Assembly (NCBI GenBank): GCA_023398375.1
Contig: JAEWSH010000051.1
Location: 372,001 to 436,000 of the forward strand
Length of the DNA stretch: 64,000 bases
Reading direction: 5' to 3'
Source of the DNA: Bacillota bacterium
Lineage (GTDB): Bacteria; Bacillota; Clostridia; Lachnospirales; Lachnospiraceae
A program made the translations under genes and the position numbers. The notes beneath the pieces were generated by a model. The model did not search any database, was not told the origin of the DNA, and saw nothing but the letters and a program-made list of their open reading frames with translations. Positions 17,879-27,500 of the stretch are shown here, piece by piece (the stretch's first letter is position 1; every line of letters starts with the position of its first letter).

Positions 17879-17898
17879 AGATTAATTAGAGGTAACAA
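17869..17898 (-). promoter_or_regulatory. Extended -10 promoter carried by the tandem repeat
   Basis: On the reverse strand, TGATATAAT (17877-17869) with a weak TTGTTA -35 (17898-17893, 18-base spacer). Copy 1 of the repeat carries the same TGATATAAT at 17798-17790. Either could drive the isoprenoid-synthase-like gene. Confidence 0.45.
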
Positions 17899-17955
17899 GA
17901 GAGTGTGCAGGGCAGGGTGGGAGTTTGCCGGGAAGAAGCAAAAGCTGAAAAATAC

Positions 17956-17984
17956 TTTTCAATTAAATATAAATGATGTATAAT
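17956..17984 (+). promoter_or_regulatory. Candidate promoter for rho
   Basis: TTTTCA at 17956-17961 and TATAAT at 17979-17984 with a 17-base spacer, giving a leader of about 110 bases before rho. A second TATAAT at 18064-18069 lies too close to the ribosome site for a long leader. Rho genes are often autoregulated through their leaders. Confidence 0.4.
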
Positions 17985-18102
17985 GTGAAAAATGCATAGC
18001 AATTCGAAAGACATATCTGTTTTAATTCCCAACAAATAATGAAATAGAATGATAGATATTTATTATAATATTGAATATGAATGTTAAATATGGAGGAACT
18101 AT

Positions 18103-19464
18103 ATGAGAGAAAAGTACGAATCACTTGCACTTTCCGATCTTCGTGAAATTGCAAAAACACGTGGCATTAAGGGAGCCGCTTCTTTGAAAAAGGCAGATCT
18201 GATCGATGCCATGCTGGAGGCTGATGAGAAAGACAAGGCACAGGGAAAAGAAGTGGAGCCCAAAATGGTGTTAAATAAACCTGGTGAAATAAAAGAAGGT
18301 AAAAAAGAGGAAGAGGAAAAGTTCCCGTCGGAACTTGACAGCGGTGTTGTTGCTCATGGAATTCTGGAAGTTATGCCGGATGGATATGGCTTTATCCGCT
18401 GTGCAAATTATTTACCGGGTGAGAACGATGTATATGTAGCTCCAAGTCAGATTCGCCGTTTTAACATGAAGACAGGTGATATCATAGATGGAAATACAAG
18501 AATAAAGACGCAAAGTGAGAAGTTCAGTGCTTTATTATTTGTGAAGAAAATTAATAATCTGCCACCGGAAATAGCTGCCAGAAGAAAAAACTTCGAAGAT
18601 ATGACACCTATCTTTCCGAATGAAAGATTACGCTTAGAGACTTCAGGTTCTACAGTATCCATGCGTATTATGGATCTTATGAGCCCTGTCGGTAAGGGTC
18701 AAAGAGGAATGATCGTATCTCCGCCGAAAGCAGGAAAGACTACCTTGCTGAAAGAAGTAGCAAAATCCGTAAAACAGAACAGTCCTGATTTACATCTGAT
18801 TATCTTGTTGATTGATGAACGTCCGGAAGAAGTTACTGATATCAGAGAGGCAATTGAAGGACCGAATGTAGAGGTGATTTACTCTACATTCGATGAATTA
18901 CCTGATCATCATAAAAGGGTATCCGAGATGGTAATAGAACGTGCAAAACGTCTGGTCGAGCATAAAAAGGATGTTATGATCCTGCTAGATAGTATTACAC
19001 GTCTGACAAGAGCATACAACCTCACAGTTCCGCCAAGTGGAAGAACATTATCGGGCGGTCTGGATCCGGCAGCGCTCCATATGCCAAAGAGATTTTTTGG
19101 AGCGGCAAGAAATATGCGTGAAGGCGGAAGCCTTACCATTCTTGCAACAGCGCTTGTCGAAACAGGAAGTAAAATGGATGATGTAGTCTATGAAGAGTTC
19201 AAAGGAACCGGTAATATGGAGATGGTTCTTGATAGAAAATTGTCTGAGCGCCGTGTATTTCCGGCGATTGATATTCCAAAGTCTGGTACCAGAAGAGAAG
19301 ATTTACTGTTAACAGCCGAAGAGTTAGAAGCAATTAATATTATGCGAAAAGCATTAAATGGTATGAAACCGGAAGAAGCTGTAGATAAGATTCTGGATAT
19401 GTTCATGAAGACAAAAACAAATATGGAATTCGTAAATACTGTAAAGAAAATCAAATTTATTTAA
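18103..19464 (+). CDS. rho: Transcription termination factor Rho
   Basis: A 453-residue hexameric RNA helicase that ends transcription. It has an N-terminal Rho_N helix bundle (YESLALSDLREIAKTRGIKG) and a charged Lys/Glu linker at about 45-75. The cold-shock-type RNA-binding fold contains GYGFIRC and DVYVAPSQIRRF. The ATPase core has Walker A SPPKAGKTTLLKEVA, Walker B ILLDSITRLTRAYN, the Q-loop GGLDPAALHMPKRFFGAARN and the R-loop region. A GGAGG ribosome site precedes the ATG. It heads the rho-rpmE-yqhQ-prmC-prfA gene order common in Clostridia. Confidence 0.97.
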   Translation: MREKYESLALSDLREIAKTRGIKGAASLKKADLIDAMLEADEKDKAQGKEVEPKMVLNKPGEIKEGKKEEEEKFPSELDSGVVAHGILEVMPDGYGFIRCANYLPGENDVYVAPSQIRRFNMKTGDIIDGNTRIKTQSEKFSALLFVKKINNLPPEIAARRKNFEDMTPIFPNERLRLETSGSTVSMRIMDLMSPVGKGQRGMIVSPPKAGKTTLLKEVAKSVKQNSPDLHLIILLIDERPEEVTDIREAIEGPNVEVIYSTFDELPDHHKRVSEMVIERAKRLVEHKKDVMILLDSITRLTRAYNLTVPPSGRTLSGGLDPAALHMPKRFFGAARNMREGGSLTILATALVETGSKMDDVVYEEFKGTGNMEMVLDRKLSERRVFPAIDIPKSGTRREDLLLTAEELEAINIMRKALNGMKPEEAVDKILDMFMKTKTNMEFVNTVKKIKFI

Positions 19465-19489
19465 TTATTTCAAATCAATAAAAAAATAC

Positions 19490-19518
19490 TTGCATATGGT
19501 TACTTTATGTGCTACAAT
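19490..19518 (+). promoter_or_regulatory. Promoter for rpmE
   Basis: TTGCAT at 19490-19495 and TACAAT at 19513-19518 with a 17-base spacer, lying between rho and rpmE. It would let rpmE and downstream genes be expressed independently of rho. Confidence 0.65.
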
Positions 19519-19582
19519 AAACAAGCTGTTTATGAGATGAGAACGAAACTATTACGAAGATTTATATAGAGAGGTGAAAGCA

Positions 19583-19789
19583 ATGAGAGAAGGAATTCAT
19601 CCTGAATATCATCAGGCAACTGTAACATGTAACTGTGGTAATACATTCGTGACTGGTTCAACAAAACCAGAAATTCACGTGGAAGTTTGTTCAAAATGCC
19701 ACACATTCTACACAGGTCAACAGAAATCTGTAAGAGCTGACGGACGTATTGATAAGTTCAATAAAAAATATGGTGTGGAAAGCAAATAA
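19583..19789 (+). CDS. rpmE: 50S ribosomal protein L31, zinc-binding form
   Basis: A 68-residue ribosomal protein. The four zinc ligands are present in the CNCGNTF (first Cys pair CxC) and VCSKCHTF motifs, marking the zinc-containing L31 type rather than the zinc-free paralog. I start it at the ATG before REGIHPEYHQA because AGAGAGGTG is correctly spaced. The GTG inside that ribosome site is not a start. It has its own promoter upstream and a terminator downstream. Confidence 0.97.
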   Translation: MREGIHPEYHQATVTCNCGNTFVTGSTKPEIHVEVCSKCHTFYTGQQKSVRADGRIDKFNKKYGVESK

Positions 19790-19800
19790 GTATTGCAGAC

Positions 19801-19834
19801 AAGGTTGAGGTTTAATTATCTCAACCTTATTTTT
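19801..19834 (+). terminator. Rho-independent terminator after rpmE
   Basis: AAGGTTGAG pairs perfectly with CTCAACCTT across a ten-base loop and is followed by ATTTTT. Confidence 0.9.
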
Positions 19835-19909
19835 GCTATATGGATATTTTAATCGGATATCTTGATATCCGTATGAAATAGTATATAGCCATGAAAGACT
19901 GGAGTAAGA

Positions 19910-20950
19910 ATGAAAAAAGTAAAGATAAATCGATCTTCAGGGATTGGCGGTCAGGCAGTTCTGGAAGGTGTTATGATGAAAAATAAAGACACTTATGCTG
20001 TAGCGGTCAGAAAGCCAAATGGAGAAATTGAAATCGAGAAAGAAGAATTTGCAGGCGTTATGCATGGAAACAAATTAAAAACAGTGCCATTTATAAGAGG
20101 CGTTTTTAATTTTATAGACTCTTTGATGTTGGGAATGAAAGCATTGACATTTTCATCATCCTTTTATGAAGAAGATGAGGGTGATGAAACAAGAACTGAC
20201 CGAGTCATGAAAAAGCTGTTCAAGGATAGAGCAGAGAAGGTGTTCATGGGATTGACCATTACATTTTCTATTATCATGGCAGTTGCTATTTTTATGATTC
20301 TGCCTTATTTTTTATCGTCTTTATTGTTAAATAAGTTTGTGCGAAATATGTCGCTTTTGGCTATTATTGAAGGTATTATCCGTATTCTTATATTTGTTTT
20401 GTATATTGTAGCGATATCAGCAATGAAGGATATACGAAGAGTATATCAATATCATGGAGCGGAGCATAAATGTATCAATTGTATTGAGAAAGGAAGACCG
20501 CTGACAGTCAGAAATGTAATGAGAAGTTCCAGGCAGCATAAGCGCTGCGGAACAAGCTTCATGCTGTTTGTCATGTTTGTAAGTGTTGTTCTGTTTTTCT
20601 TTATTCGTGTAAATAATCCGCTATATCGTGTGCTGATCCGTATCTTATTGATACCTGTAATTGCAGGGATTTCATATGAAATCATCCGATTAGCAGGCAG
20701 AAGCAACCATATTCTTGTGCGCATTATCTCTTCGCCTGGTATGTTATTACAGCGGCTGACGACAAAAGAACCGGATGAAGATATGGTGGAGGTTGCTATC
20801 GCTTCGGTGGAAGCAGTATTTGACTGGAAAAAATATTTACTGGATACATTCGGTTATGAAGTAGATGATTCCTGGCTGGATGATGTTTCGGAGGATGACA
20901 GAAAAGAAGACGCAGATGCAGGCAGCAGTGAAGTAACAAAAGGTAACTAA
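19910..20950 (+). CDS. yqhQ: DUF1385 family membrane protein (YqhQ-like)
   Basis: A 346-residue integral membrane protein. The N-terminus carries the family signature GIGGQAVLEGVMMKN, followed by a KTVPFIRGVFNFIDSL segment. At least four hydrophobic helices span about residues 118-145, 145-170, 215-237 and 240-260. A conserved cytosolic motif YQYHGAEHKCINCIE contains His and Cys. The C-terminal tail is acidic. The molecular function is not established. The gene precedes prmC with only three bases between the stop and start, so they are co-transcribed. TGGAG precedes the start. Confidence 0.9.
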   Translation: MKKVKINRSSGIGGQAVLEGVMMKNKDTYAVAVRKPNGEIEIEKEEFAGVMHGNKLKTVPFIRGVFNFIDSLMLGMKALTFSSSFYEEDEGDETRTDRVMKKLFKDRAEKVFMGLTITFSIIMAVAIFMILPYFLSSLLLNKFVRNMSLLAIIEGIIRILIFVLYIVAISAMKDIRRVYQYHGAEHKCINCIEKGRPLTVRNVMRSSRQHKRCGTSFMLFVMFVSVVLFFFIRVNNPLYRVLIRILLIPVIAGISYEIIRLAGRSNHILVRIISSPGMLLQRLTTKEPDEDMVEVAIASVEAVFDWKKYLLDTFGYEVDDSWLDDVSEDDRKEDADAGSSEVTKGN

Positions 20951-20953
20951 GTG

Positions 20954-21796
20954 ATGAAGTATAAAGATGTATATGCGGAAGGCTGTAAGCACCTGTTGGA
21001 TAAACAGATAGAGAATGCAAAGCTGGATGCCAGATTACTGTTGGAATTCATATGCCATACGAATCGAAATGATTTGCTAGCACATGGTGAAAGAGAAGTA
21101 TCAGCAGAAGATCACAGAAAATATCAACAGGTCATTGGAAAAAGAGAACAGCATATTCCAATGCAGTATATTACAGGTTCGCAGGAATTCATGGGGCTGC
21201 AATTCAAAGTAAATGAAAATGTTCTGATTCCAAGGCAGGATACGGAAATTCTGGTGGAAGAGGCTATGCTTCATCTGCATGACGGCATGCATATTCTGGA
21301 TATGTGTACTGGTTCAGGATGTATCTTACTCAGTTTGCTGCATTATTCTAACGATTGTATTGGAACAGGAGTGGACATTTCGGCAGAGGCTCTTGCGATT
21401 GCTGTTGAGAACGCAGAAAATTTAGAGATAGCAGCAGATTTTGTACAAAGTGATCTGTTCCAACAACTAAAAACCAATGAAAAGTATGATATGCTAGTAT
21501 CGAACCCACCATATATTCAGACAAAAGTGGTGGAAAACCTGATGCCAGAGGTACGGGAGCATGAACCAATGATCGCGCTTGACGGTAAGGAAGATGGTCT
21601 TTTCTTCTATGAAAGAATCATAGCGGAATGTGGTGCATATTTGAATAGAGGTGCTTCTGTTTTATTTGAGATAGGATATGATCAGGGACAGCAGGTGAAA
21701 GAACTTATGGAGCAACAAGGATATAGAGGAGTAGCGGTGATGAAGGATTTTGCAGGTCTTGATCGCGTTGTCACAGGTACTTTTGTGAAAGGATAG
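20954..21796 (+). CDS. prmC: Peptide chain release factor N5-glutamine methyltransferase
   Basis: A 280-residue SAM-dependent methyltransferase that methylates the Gln of the GGQ motif in release factors. The N-terminal helical domain contains NAKLDARLLLE. The Rossmann domain has MCTGSGCILLSLL for SAM binding and the catalytic VSNPPYI motif. GTG at 20951 is adjacent to the ATG at 20954; I use the ATG. The gene ends ten bases before prfA, its substrate, which is the usual arrangement. Confidence 0.95.
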   Translation: MKYKDVYAEGCKHLLDKQIENAKLDARLLLEFICHTNRNDLLAHGEREVSAEDHRKYQQVIGKREQHIPMQYITGSQEFMGLQFKVNENVLIPRQDTEILVEEAMLHLHDGMHILDMCTGSGCILLSLLHYSNDCIGTGVDISAEALAIAVENAENLEIAADFVQSDLFQQLKTNEKYDMLVSNPPYIQTKVVENLMPEVREHEPMIALDGKEDGLFFYERIIAECGAYLNRGASVLFEIGYDQGQQVKELMEQQGYRGVAVMKDFAGLDRVVTGTFVKG

Positions 21797-21806
21797 AAGT
21801 GTAGAT

Positions 21807-22883
21807 ATGTTTGATAAATTAGAAGATTTATTGATTCGATTTGAAGAGATTCTGGGTGAACTGAATGAACCTACTGTAACGAATAATCAGGAAAGATTCA
21901 GATCTTTGATGAAAGAACAAAGTGAATTGACACCAATCGTAGAGGCTTATAACGAATATAAAAAATGTAATCAGGATATACAGGACAGTCTTGCCATGTT
22001 AGAGAGTGAATCTGATGAAGAAATGCGTGAGATGCTGAAAGAAGAGCTGAATACAGCAAAGAAACGCGTAGAGGAATTACAGCAGGAACTAAAGATACTT
22101 TTACTTCCAAAGGATCCAAATGATGATAAGGATGTTATCGTGGAAATACGTGCAGGTGCAGGCGGAGATGAAGCAGCCCTATTTGCTGCAGAGATGTATC
22201 GATTATATGTTCATTATGCGGAGAAGCAGCGTTGGAAAGTAGAGACAGTCAGCGTGGACGAAATCGGTATCGGAGGGATGAAGGAAGTCAGCTTCATAAT
22301 CAATGGTAATGGTGCTTATTCTAAATTGAAATATGAAAGCGGTGTACACCGTGTACAGCGTATTCCGGAAACTGAATCAGGGGGAAGAATTCATACTTCT
22401 ACCATTACCGTAGCAGTGATGCCGGAAGTAGAAGATGTGGACGTCGTGATTGAAGACAAAGATATCAGGATTGATGTTATGCGTGCGTCCGGTAATGGCG
22501 GACAGTGTGTCAATACAACAGATTCCGCGGTTCGTCTGACCCACTATCCAACGGGAATTGTCGTATATAGCCAGACCGAGAAATCACAATTGCAGAATAA
22601 AGAAAAAGCGTTCGCACTCCTGCGCGCGAAATTATATGATATCGAACAGCAGAAACAGCATGATGCAGAGGCAGAACTTCGCAGAAGTCAGATAGGTACG
22701 GGAGACCGTTCCGAAAAGATCCGTACTTACAATTTCCCGCAAGGCCGTGTGACAGACCATAGAATCAAGCTTACTTTATACAAGATCGATTCTATCTTGA
22801 ATGGTGATATAGAAGAGTTATTAGACAGTCTTATCGCAGCCGACCAGGCAGCAAAACTGGCAAAAATGAATGGACAGGTTTGA
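21807..22883 (+). CDS. prfA: Peptide chain release factor 1
   Basis: A 358-residue class I release factor recognising UAA and UAG. The N-terminal coiled-coil domain is followed by IRAGAGGDEAALFA and the catalytic GNGGQCVNTTDSAVRLTH segment, with the GGQ near residue 230. The C-terminal GTGDRSEKIRTYNFPQGRVT stretch fits RF1. Here the residue after GGQ is Cys instead of the common His, a variant I believe occurs in Clostridia. It ends the rho-to-prfA cluster and is adjacent to the modifying enzyme PrmC. Confidence 0.96.
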   Translation: MFDKLEDLLIRFEEILGELNEPTVTNNQERFRSLMKEQSELTPIVEAYNEYKKCNQDIQDSLAMLESESDEEMREMLKEELNTAKKRVEELQQELKILLLPKDPNDDKDVIVEIRAGAGGDEAALFAAEMYRLYVHYAEKQRWKVETVSVDEIGIGGMKEVSFIINGNGAYSKLKYESGVHRVQRIPETESGGRIHTSTITVAVMPEVEDVDVVIEDKDIRIDVMRASGNGGQCVNTTDSAVRLTHYPTGIVVYSQTEKSQLQNKEKAFALLRAKLYDIEQQKQHDAEAELRRSQIGTGDRSEKIRTYNFPQGRVTDHRIKLTLYKIDSILNGDIEELLDSLIAADQAAKLAKMNGQV

Positions 22884-22907
22884 GAACCTAAAATGGGAAA
22901 GAAATAC

Positions 22908-22935
22908 TTGAGAATTCTAGAATCTTTGCTATAAT
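22908..22935 (+). promoter_or_regulatory. Promoter in the prfA-LysR intergenic region
   Basis: TTGAGA at 22908-22913 and TATAAT at 22930-22935 with a 16-base spacer. Transcription would start near 22942 and meet a terminator 50 bases later. Confidence 0.6.
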
Positions 22936-22941
22936 ATAATT

Positions 22942-23029
22942 ACAAAAGACAATCGCCACAGAATGGTCGACCAGAATAATGAAAGTAAGAAACCTTCCAA
23001 GACTCGACAAAGTACAGGGAAGGTTTTTT
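22942..23029 (+). ncRNA. Candidate small RNA or attenuated leader
   Basis: A promoter-to-terminator unit of about 88 bases. It contains a GGTCGACC palindrome and ends in a strong terminator (AAACCTTCC pairing with GGAAGGTTT, then TTT). No open frame with a ribosome site lies in it. It could be an independent small RNA or a leader controlling read-through into the LysR gene that starts 150 bases later. I do not recognise a known riboswitch class. Confidence 0.4.
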
Positions 23030-23179
23030 ACTACCTTAGTGACAAATCAAATAAATGAAATGTCAACTACTCTGTATCAAGATTGCCAGCAGCCATAACA
23101 TTGCTTCCGGTTCTTGAAATTGAAGTAAATCCTGTCAGATATAAAATGGATCCGCTGAAAGAGTATTAGGAGAATAAAA

Positions 23180-24115
23180 ATGAACATATCTAATATAAAA
23201 TATATTCTGGAAATCGAAAGATGTGGTTCTATCACGTTAGCGTCAAAGAGACTGTTTGTTGCACAGCCCAACCTGAGCAAGATAGTAAAAGAAGTGGAAA
23301 GTGAATATGACATTACGATTTTCAGCAGAAGCCCAAAGGGTGTTAAAGTTACGCCTGAAGGACAAAAATTTATACTGAAATTAAAAGAAATACAAGAAAA
23401 AATCGATGGTTTAGAGAGTGATTTTCTTGATTTTAACAAGAATCGTATTTCTGCTAAGATTGCGTGTCCGAGAGCTAGCTATGTTTCTTATGCATTTACA
23501 AGATTTGTAGAAAAGCTGGATACAAATAAAACGATCTCTATCCATTTTCAGGAGACCAGTGCAATGACCACGATTAATAATCTGATTGATTGTCAATACG
23601 ATTTAGGGATTATAAGATTTGAAAAGCAATATGAACAATCTTACTTTTCCTTACTGGATTCAAAACATATTGACTACCAGCTTTTAATGGATTTCAATTT
23701 TGTATTATTATGTTCAAAGGATAGCGCGCTGGCTGAAATGAAAGTAATTACAGAGGAAGCGCTGCGTGACAGGATTCAAATTATGCATGGAGATATCAAG
23801 CTCCCGGGTGGCAGTCATGCAGTGAATATGGAAGATGAAAATGCCTTTAATATCATGGGAAGAAAACGGATCTATGTGTATGAGAGAGGGAGCCAATTTG
23901 ATCTGCTACATGAGATTAAGTCCTCCTATATGTGGGTATCTCCAATGCCGGTATCAACCCTTACACAACATGGTCTTGTCCAACGGGAATGCAAGAGTCT
24001 GACAACGCACATGTGTGATTATCTGATTTTTAACAGCCATCATGATAGAAGTAAAGAAGTAGAACAATTTATAAATGAGTTAAATAGAGTAGTCAAAAAG
24101 TTATCCCAGTCGTAA
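23180..24115 (+). CDS. LysR family transcriptional regulator
   Basis: A 311-residue regulator with an N-terminal winged helix (YILEIERCGSITLASKRLFVAQPNLSKIVKEVE) and a C-terminal periplasmic-binding-like effector domain. LysR proteins bind a small metabolite and usually regulate an adjacent gene. The next gene downstream is nifJ, separated by a terminator and a repeat-rich leader, so control of nifJ is possible but unproven. The AGGAG ribosome site is well placed. The stop codon lies in the loop of the downstream terminator. Confidence 0.92.
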   Translation: MNISNIKYILEIERCGSITLASKRLFVAQPNLSKIVKEVESEYDITIFSRSPKGVKVTPEGQKFILKLKEIQEKIDGLESDFLDFNKNRISAKIACPRASYVSYAFTRFVEKLDTNKTISIHFQETSAMTTINNLIDCQYDLGIIRFEKQYEQSYFSLLDSKHIDYQLLMDFNFVLLCSKDSALAEMKVITEEALRDRIQIMHGDIKLPGGSHAVNMEDENAFNIMGRKRIYVYERGSQFDLLHEIKSSYMWVSPMPVSTLTQHGLVQRECKSLTTHMCDYLIFNSHHDRSKEVEQFINELNRVVKKLSQS

Positions 24116-24127
24116 GACTGGGATTTT
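24103..24127 (+). terminator. Rho-independent terminator overlapping the LysR stop codon
   Basis: ATCCCAGTC pairs perfectly with GACTGGGAT around a GTAA loop that contains the stop codon, followed by TTTT. Confidence 0.85.
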
Positions 24128-24301
24128 GCTATATATTTTTAGATATGGCGCCCATGCATTTTAGTGATTGGATAATACTTTTTTTTAATGATAAAATTCT
24201 CATTAACGAATGCATTTAAAAATTCGGAAGCAGATGGTCGTTATATAAGGGTTTTGCTGGTCTCATTTCTCTTATGCGGCTATCTGCATCAAAAAAGAAC
24301 G

Positions 24302-24326
24302 TAGTATGCACAAATTGTGCATACTA
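24302..24326. promoter_or_regulatory. Near-perfect inverted repeat in the nifJ leader region
   Basis: TAGTATGCACAA and TTGTGCATACTA flank a single central A, giving 12-bp arms. The symmetry suits a dimeric DNA-binding protein. It lies about 215 bases before nifJ and just ahead of the tandem repeats. A LysR box is possible but the T-N11-A core is not distinctive enough to claim one. Confidence 0.45.
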
Positions 24327-24331
24327 TATTA

Positions 24332-24517
24332 TTTACGCGAGTAATGAGGAAAATGCTCTGCTGGCAGAAACATTTGACGAATACCGCGATAACGGGAAAA
24401 ACTCGCAAAGCGAGTTTCTACCTGTTTACGCGAGTAATGAGGAAAATACTCTGCTAGTAGAAGTATTTGACGAATACCGCGATAACTTGAGAAATACGTT
24501 TTGCGAGTTTCTCAAGT
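24332..24517. repeat. Tandem repeat (93-base period) upstream of nifJ, each unit ending in a hairpin
   Basis: Two units begin at 24332 and 24425 with TTTACGCGAGTAATGAGGAA and share TTTGACGAATACCGCGATAAC. Unit 1 ends with AAACTCGC-AAA-GCGAGTTT (24399-24417). Unit 2 ends with a hairpin of AACTTGAGAAA and TTTCTCAAGTT (24484-24518), which stops eight bases before the nifJ ribosome site. A decayed relative lies at 3724-3812. The 93-base period keeps an open frame across both units, but no ribosome site precedes it. The 424-base gap between LysR and nifJ holds no other gene. Confidence 0.75.
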
Positions 24518-24539
24518 TGTTATACCAGGAGGAAAAAAC

Positions 24540-27500
24540 ATGAAAAGAACGATGAAAACGATGGATGGTAATCATGCGGCAGCACATGCGTCATACGCAT
24601 ATACTGAGGTTGCAGCTATTTATCCAATCACACCATCATCTGTTATGGCAGAGGCTACAGATGAATGGGCAACAGAAGGCAGAAAAAATATTTTTGGTCA
24701 GACAGTACAAATTACGGAAATGCAATCAGAAGGTGGTGCCGCAGGTACTGTTCATGGTTCGTTAGTTGCAGGAGCATTAACGACTACTTATACGGCATCT
24801 CAGGGATTATTGCTTATGATTCCTAACCTTTATAAAATAGCTGGAGAACAGCTCCCAGGTGTATTTAATGTATCTGCACGCTGTGTTGCATCACACGCAT
24901 TAAATATATTTGGTGATCATTCAGATGTATATGCATGCAGACAAACAGGATGTGCAATGTTATGCAGCTCAAGTGTTCAGGAAGTTATGGATTTAACACC
25001 AGTTGCACACTGCGCAGCAATCAAGGGCAGAATTCCATTTATTAATTTTTTTGACGGATTTCGTACCTCACATGAGATCCAAAAGATCGAGACCTGGGAT
25101 TATGAAGATTTAAAAGATTTAGTAGATATGGATGCGATAGATGAGTTCCGCAAAAATGCATTAAATCCAAATCATCCGTGTCAGAAAGGTTCTGCACAGA
25201 ACCCAGATATATTTTTCCAGACAAGAGAAGCCTGCAATCCTTATTACGATGCTATGCCTAATATCGTACAGGGTTATATGGATAAAGTAAATGCTAAAAT
25301 CGGTACAAATTATAAATTATTTAATTATTATGGTGCACCGGATGCAACCCATATCATTATTGCGATGGGGTCTGTAAATGATACCATAGAAGAAACAATT
25401 GATTATATGAATCAAAGTGGAAATAAGGTAGGAGTAGTTAAAGTTCGCTTATATCGTCCATTCAGTACGAAAGCATTTATAGAAGCAATCCCTGATAGCG
25501 TAAAGCAAATCTCTGTATTAGATCGTACGAAGGAACCAGGATCTATTGGGGAACCATTATATCAGGATGTTGTAACTGCATTAAAGGATTCCAAATTTAA
25601 TAACGTGAAAGTTTTTACAGGTCGCTATGGACTTGGCTCAAAAGACACGACACCAGCGCAGATTGTAGCAGTATATCAGAATACACAAAAAGAAAAATTT
25701 ACCATTGGTATCATTGATGATGTAACGAATCTTTCCCTAACTACCGGAAAAGAAATCGTTACCACACCGGAAGGAACCATTAACTGTAAATTCTGGGGAC
25801 TTGGTGCAGATGGTACGGTAGGTGCGAATAAGAACTCTATTAAGATTATTGGTGATAATACAGATATGTATGCACAGGCATATTTTGATTATGATTCTAA
25901 AAAATCCGGTGGTGTTACCATGTCACATTTACGTTTTGGTAAGAAACCAATCAAGTCAACTTATTTAATTAAACAGGCAAACTTTGTGGCATGCCATAAT
26001 CCGGCATATATCCGCAAATATAATATGGTGCAGGAACTGGTGGATGGAGGAACTTTCCTACTGAATTGTCCTTGGCAGGGTGAAGAGTTAGAAAACCATT
26101 TACCAGGTCAGGTCAAACGATATCTAGCAGAACATCATATTAAATTTTATACCATTGATGGTGTAAAGATTGGTATTCAGACAGGAATGGGACCTACAAG
26201 GATCAATACCATATTGCAGTCTGCATTCTTTAAATTAGCTGATATTATCCCGGCAGATAAAGCCAATGAATTGATGAAAGCGGCAGCAAAAGTGACTTAT
26301 GGAAGAAAAGGGGAAGAAGTTGTTCAGAAGAACTGGGCAGCCATTGATGCAGGAGCAGGTCAAGTCGTTGAGATAAAAGTACCGGAAGTTTGGAAAAATT
26401 GTGCAGACGAAGATCTGACTGGTAAAAAAGCGACTGGCAGCAGACAGGATGTTGTTGACTTTGTAAATAATATCCAGTCAAAAGTAAATGCACAGGAAGG
26501 AAATACGCTTCCAGTATCTGCAGTATCTGCTTATGTAGATGGCAGCACACCTTCAGGTTCGTCAGCATATGAAAAGAGAGGAATTGCAGTAAATGTTCCA
26601 TCATGGAATTGTGATAACTGTATCCAATGTAATTTCTGTTCCTATGTCTGCCCTCACGGTGCAATTAGACCGGTCGTGATGACAGAAGAAGAAGCAGCGA
26701 AGGCACCCAATATATTGAATAAATTGCCTATGACAGGTATGCCTGGATACTATTTCTGTATCACGGTATCTGTATTAGATTGTACGGGCTGTGGTTCCTG
26801 TGCAAATGTCTGTCCAGGTAAAAAAGGTGAAAAGGCCCTTACCATGAGCAGTCTTGAATCGAATTTAGAGAAACAGAAATTATTTGATTTTGGCGTAACA
26901 ATAACACCGAAGCAGGAAATCCTTGAAAAATTTAAAGAAACAACTGTAAAGGGCAGCCAATTCAAACAACCACTGCTTGAGTTCTCAGGTGCGTGCGCAG
27001 GATGTGGTGAAACACCATATGCAAAATTGATCACACAACTGTTTGGTGACAGAATGTATATTGCCAATGCAACAGGATGCTCTTCCATTTGGGGCAACTC
27101 CTCCCCTTCTACACCTTATACAGTCAATGCAAAAGGACATGGTCCTGCATGGGATAATTCTCTGTTTGAGGACAATGCAGAATTTGGTTATGGTATGTTG
27201 CTTGCTCAACGTGCGATCAGAGACGGATTGAAAACAAAGATAACAGAAATCATGAACAATGAAAAAGCATCAGAAACGGTTAAATCAGCATGCTTGGAAT
27301 ATTTGACCACTTTTCAGAATGGTTCCTTAAATGGCGATGCAACGGACAAGTTGGTAGCAGCTTTAACAGATATCGATTGCGATACCTGCAGATACATTGT
27401 TAAAAACAAAGATTTTCTGGCTAAAAAATCACAATGGATATTTGGTGGTGATGGATGGGCTTATGATATTGACTTCGGCGGCTTAGATCATGTACTCGCC

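Noticed and set aside
24274..24543. Open frame of 89 codons with an in-frame duplicated YASNEENxLL-type segment
   Set aside because: It lies wholly on the tandem DNA repeat, has no ribosome site, and runs over the nifJ start. The repetition is explained by the repeat.
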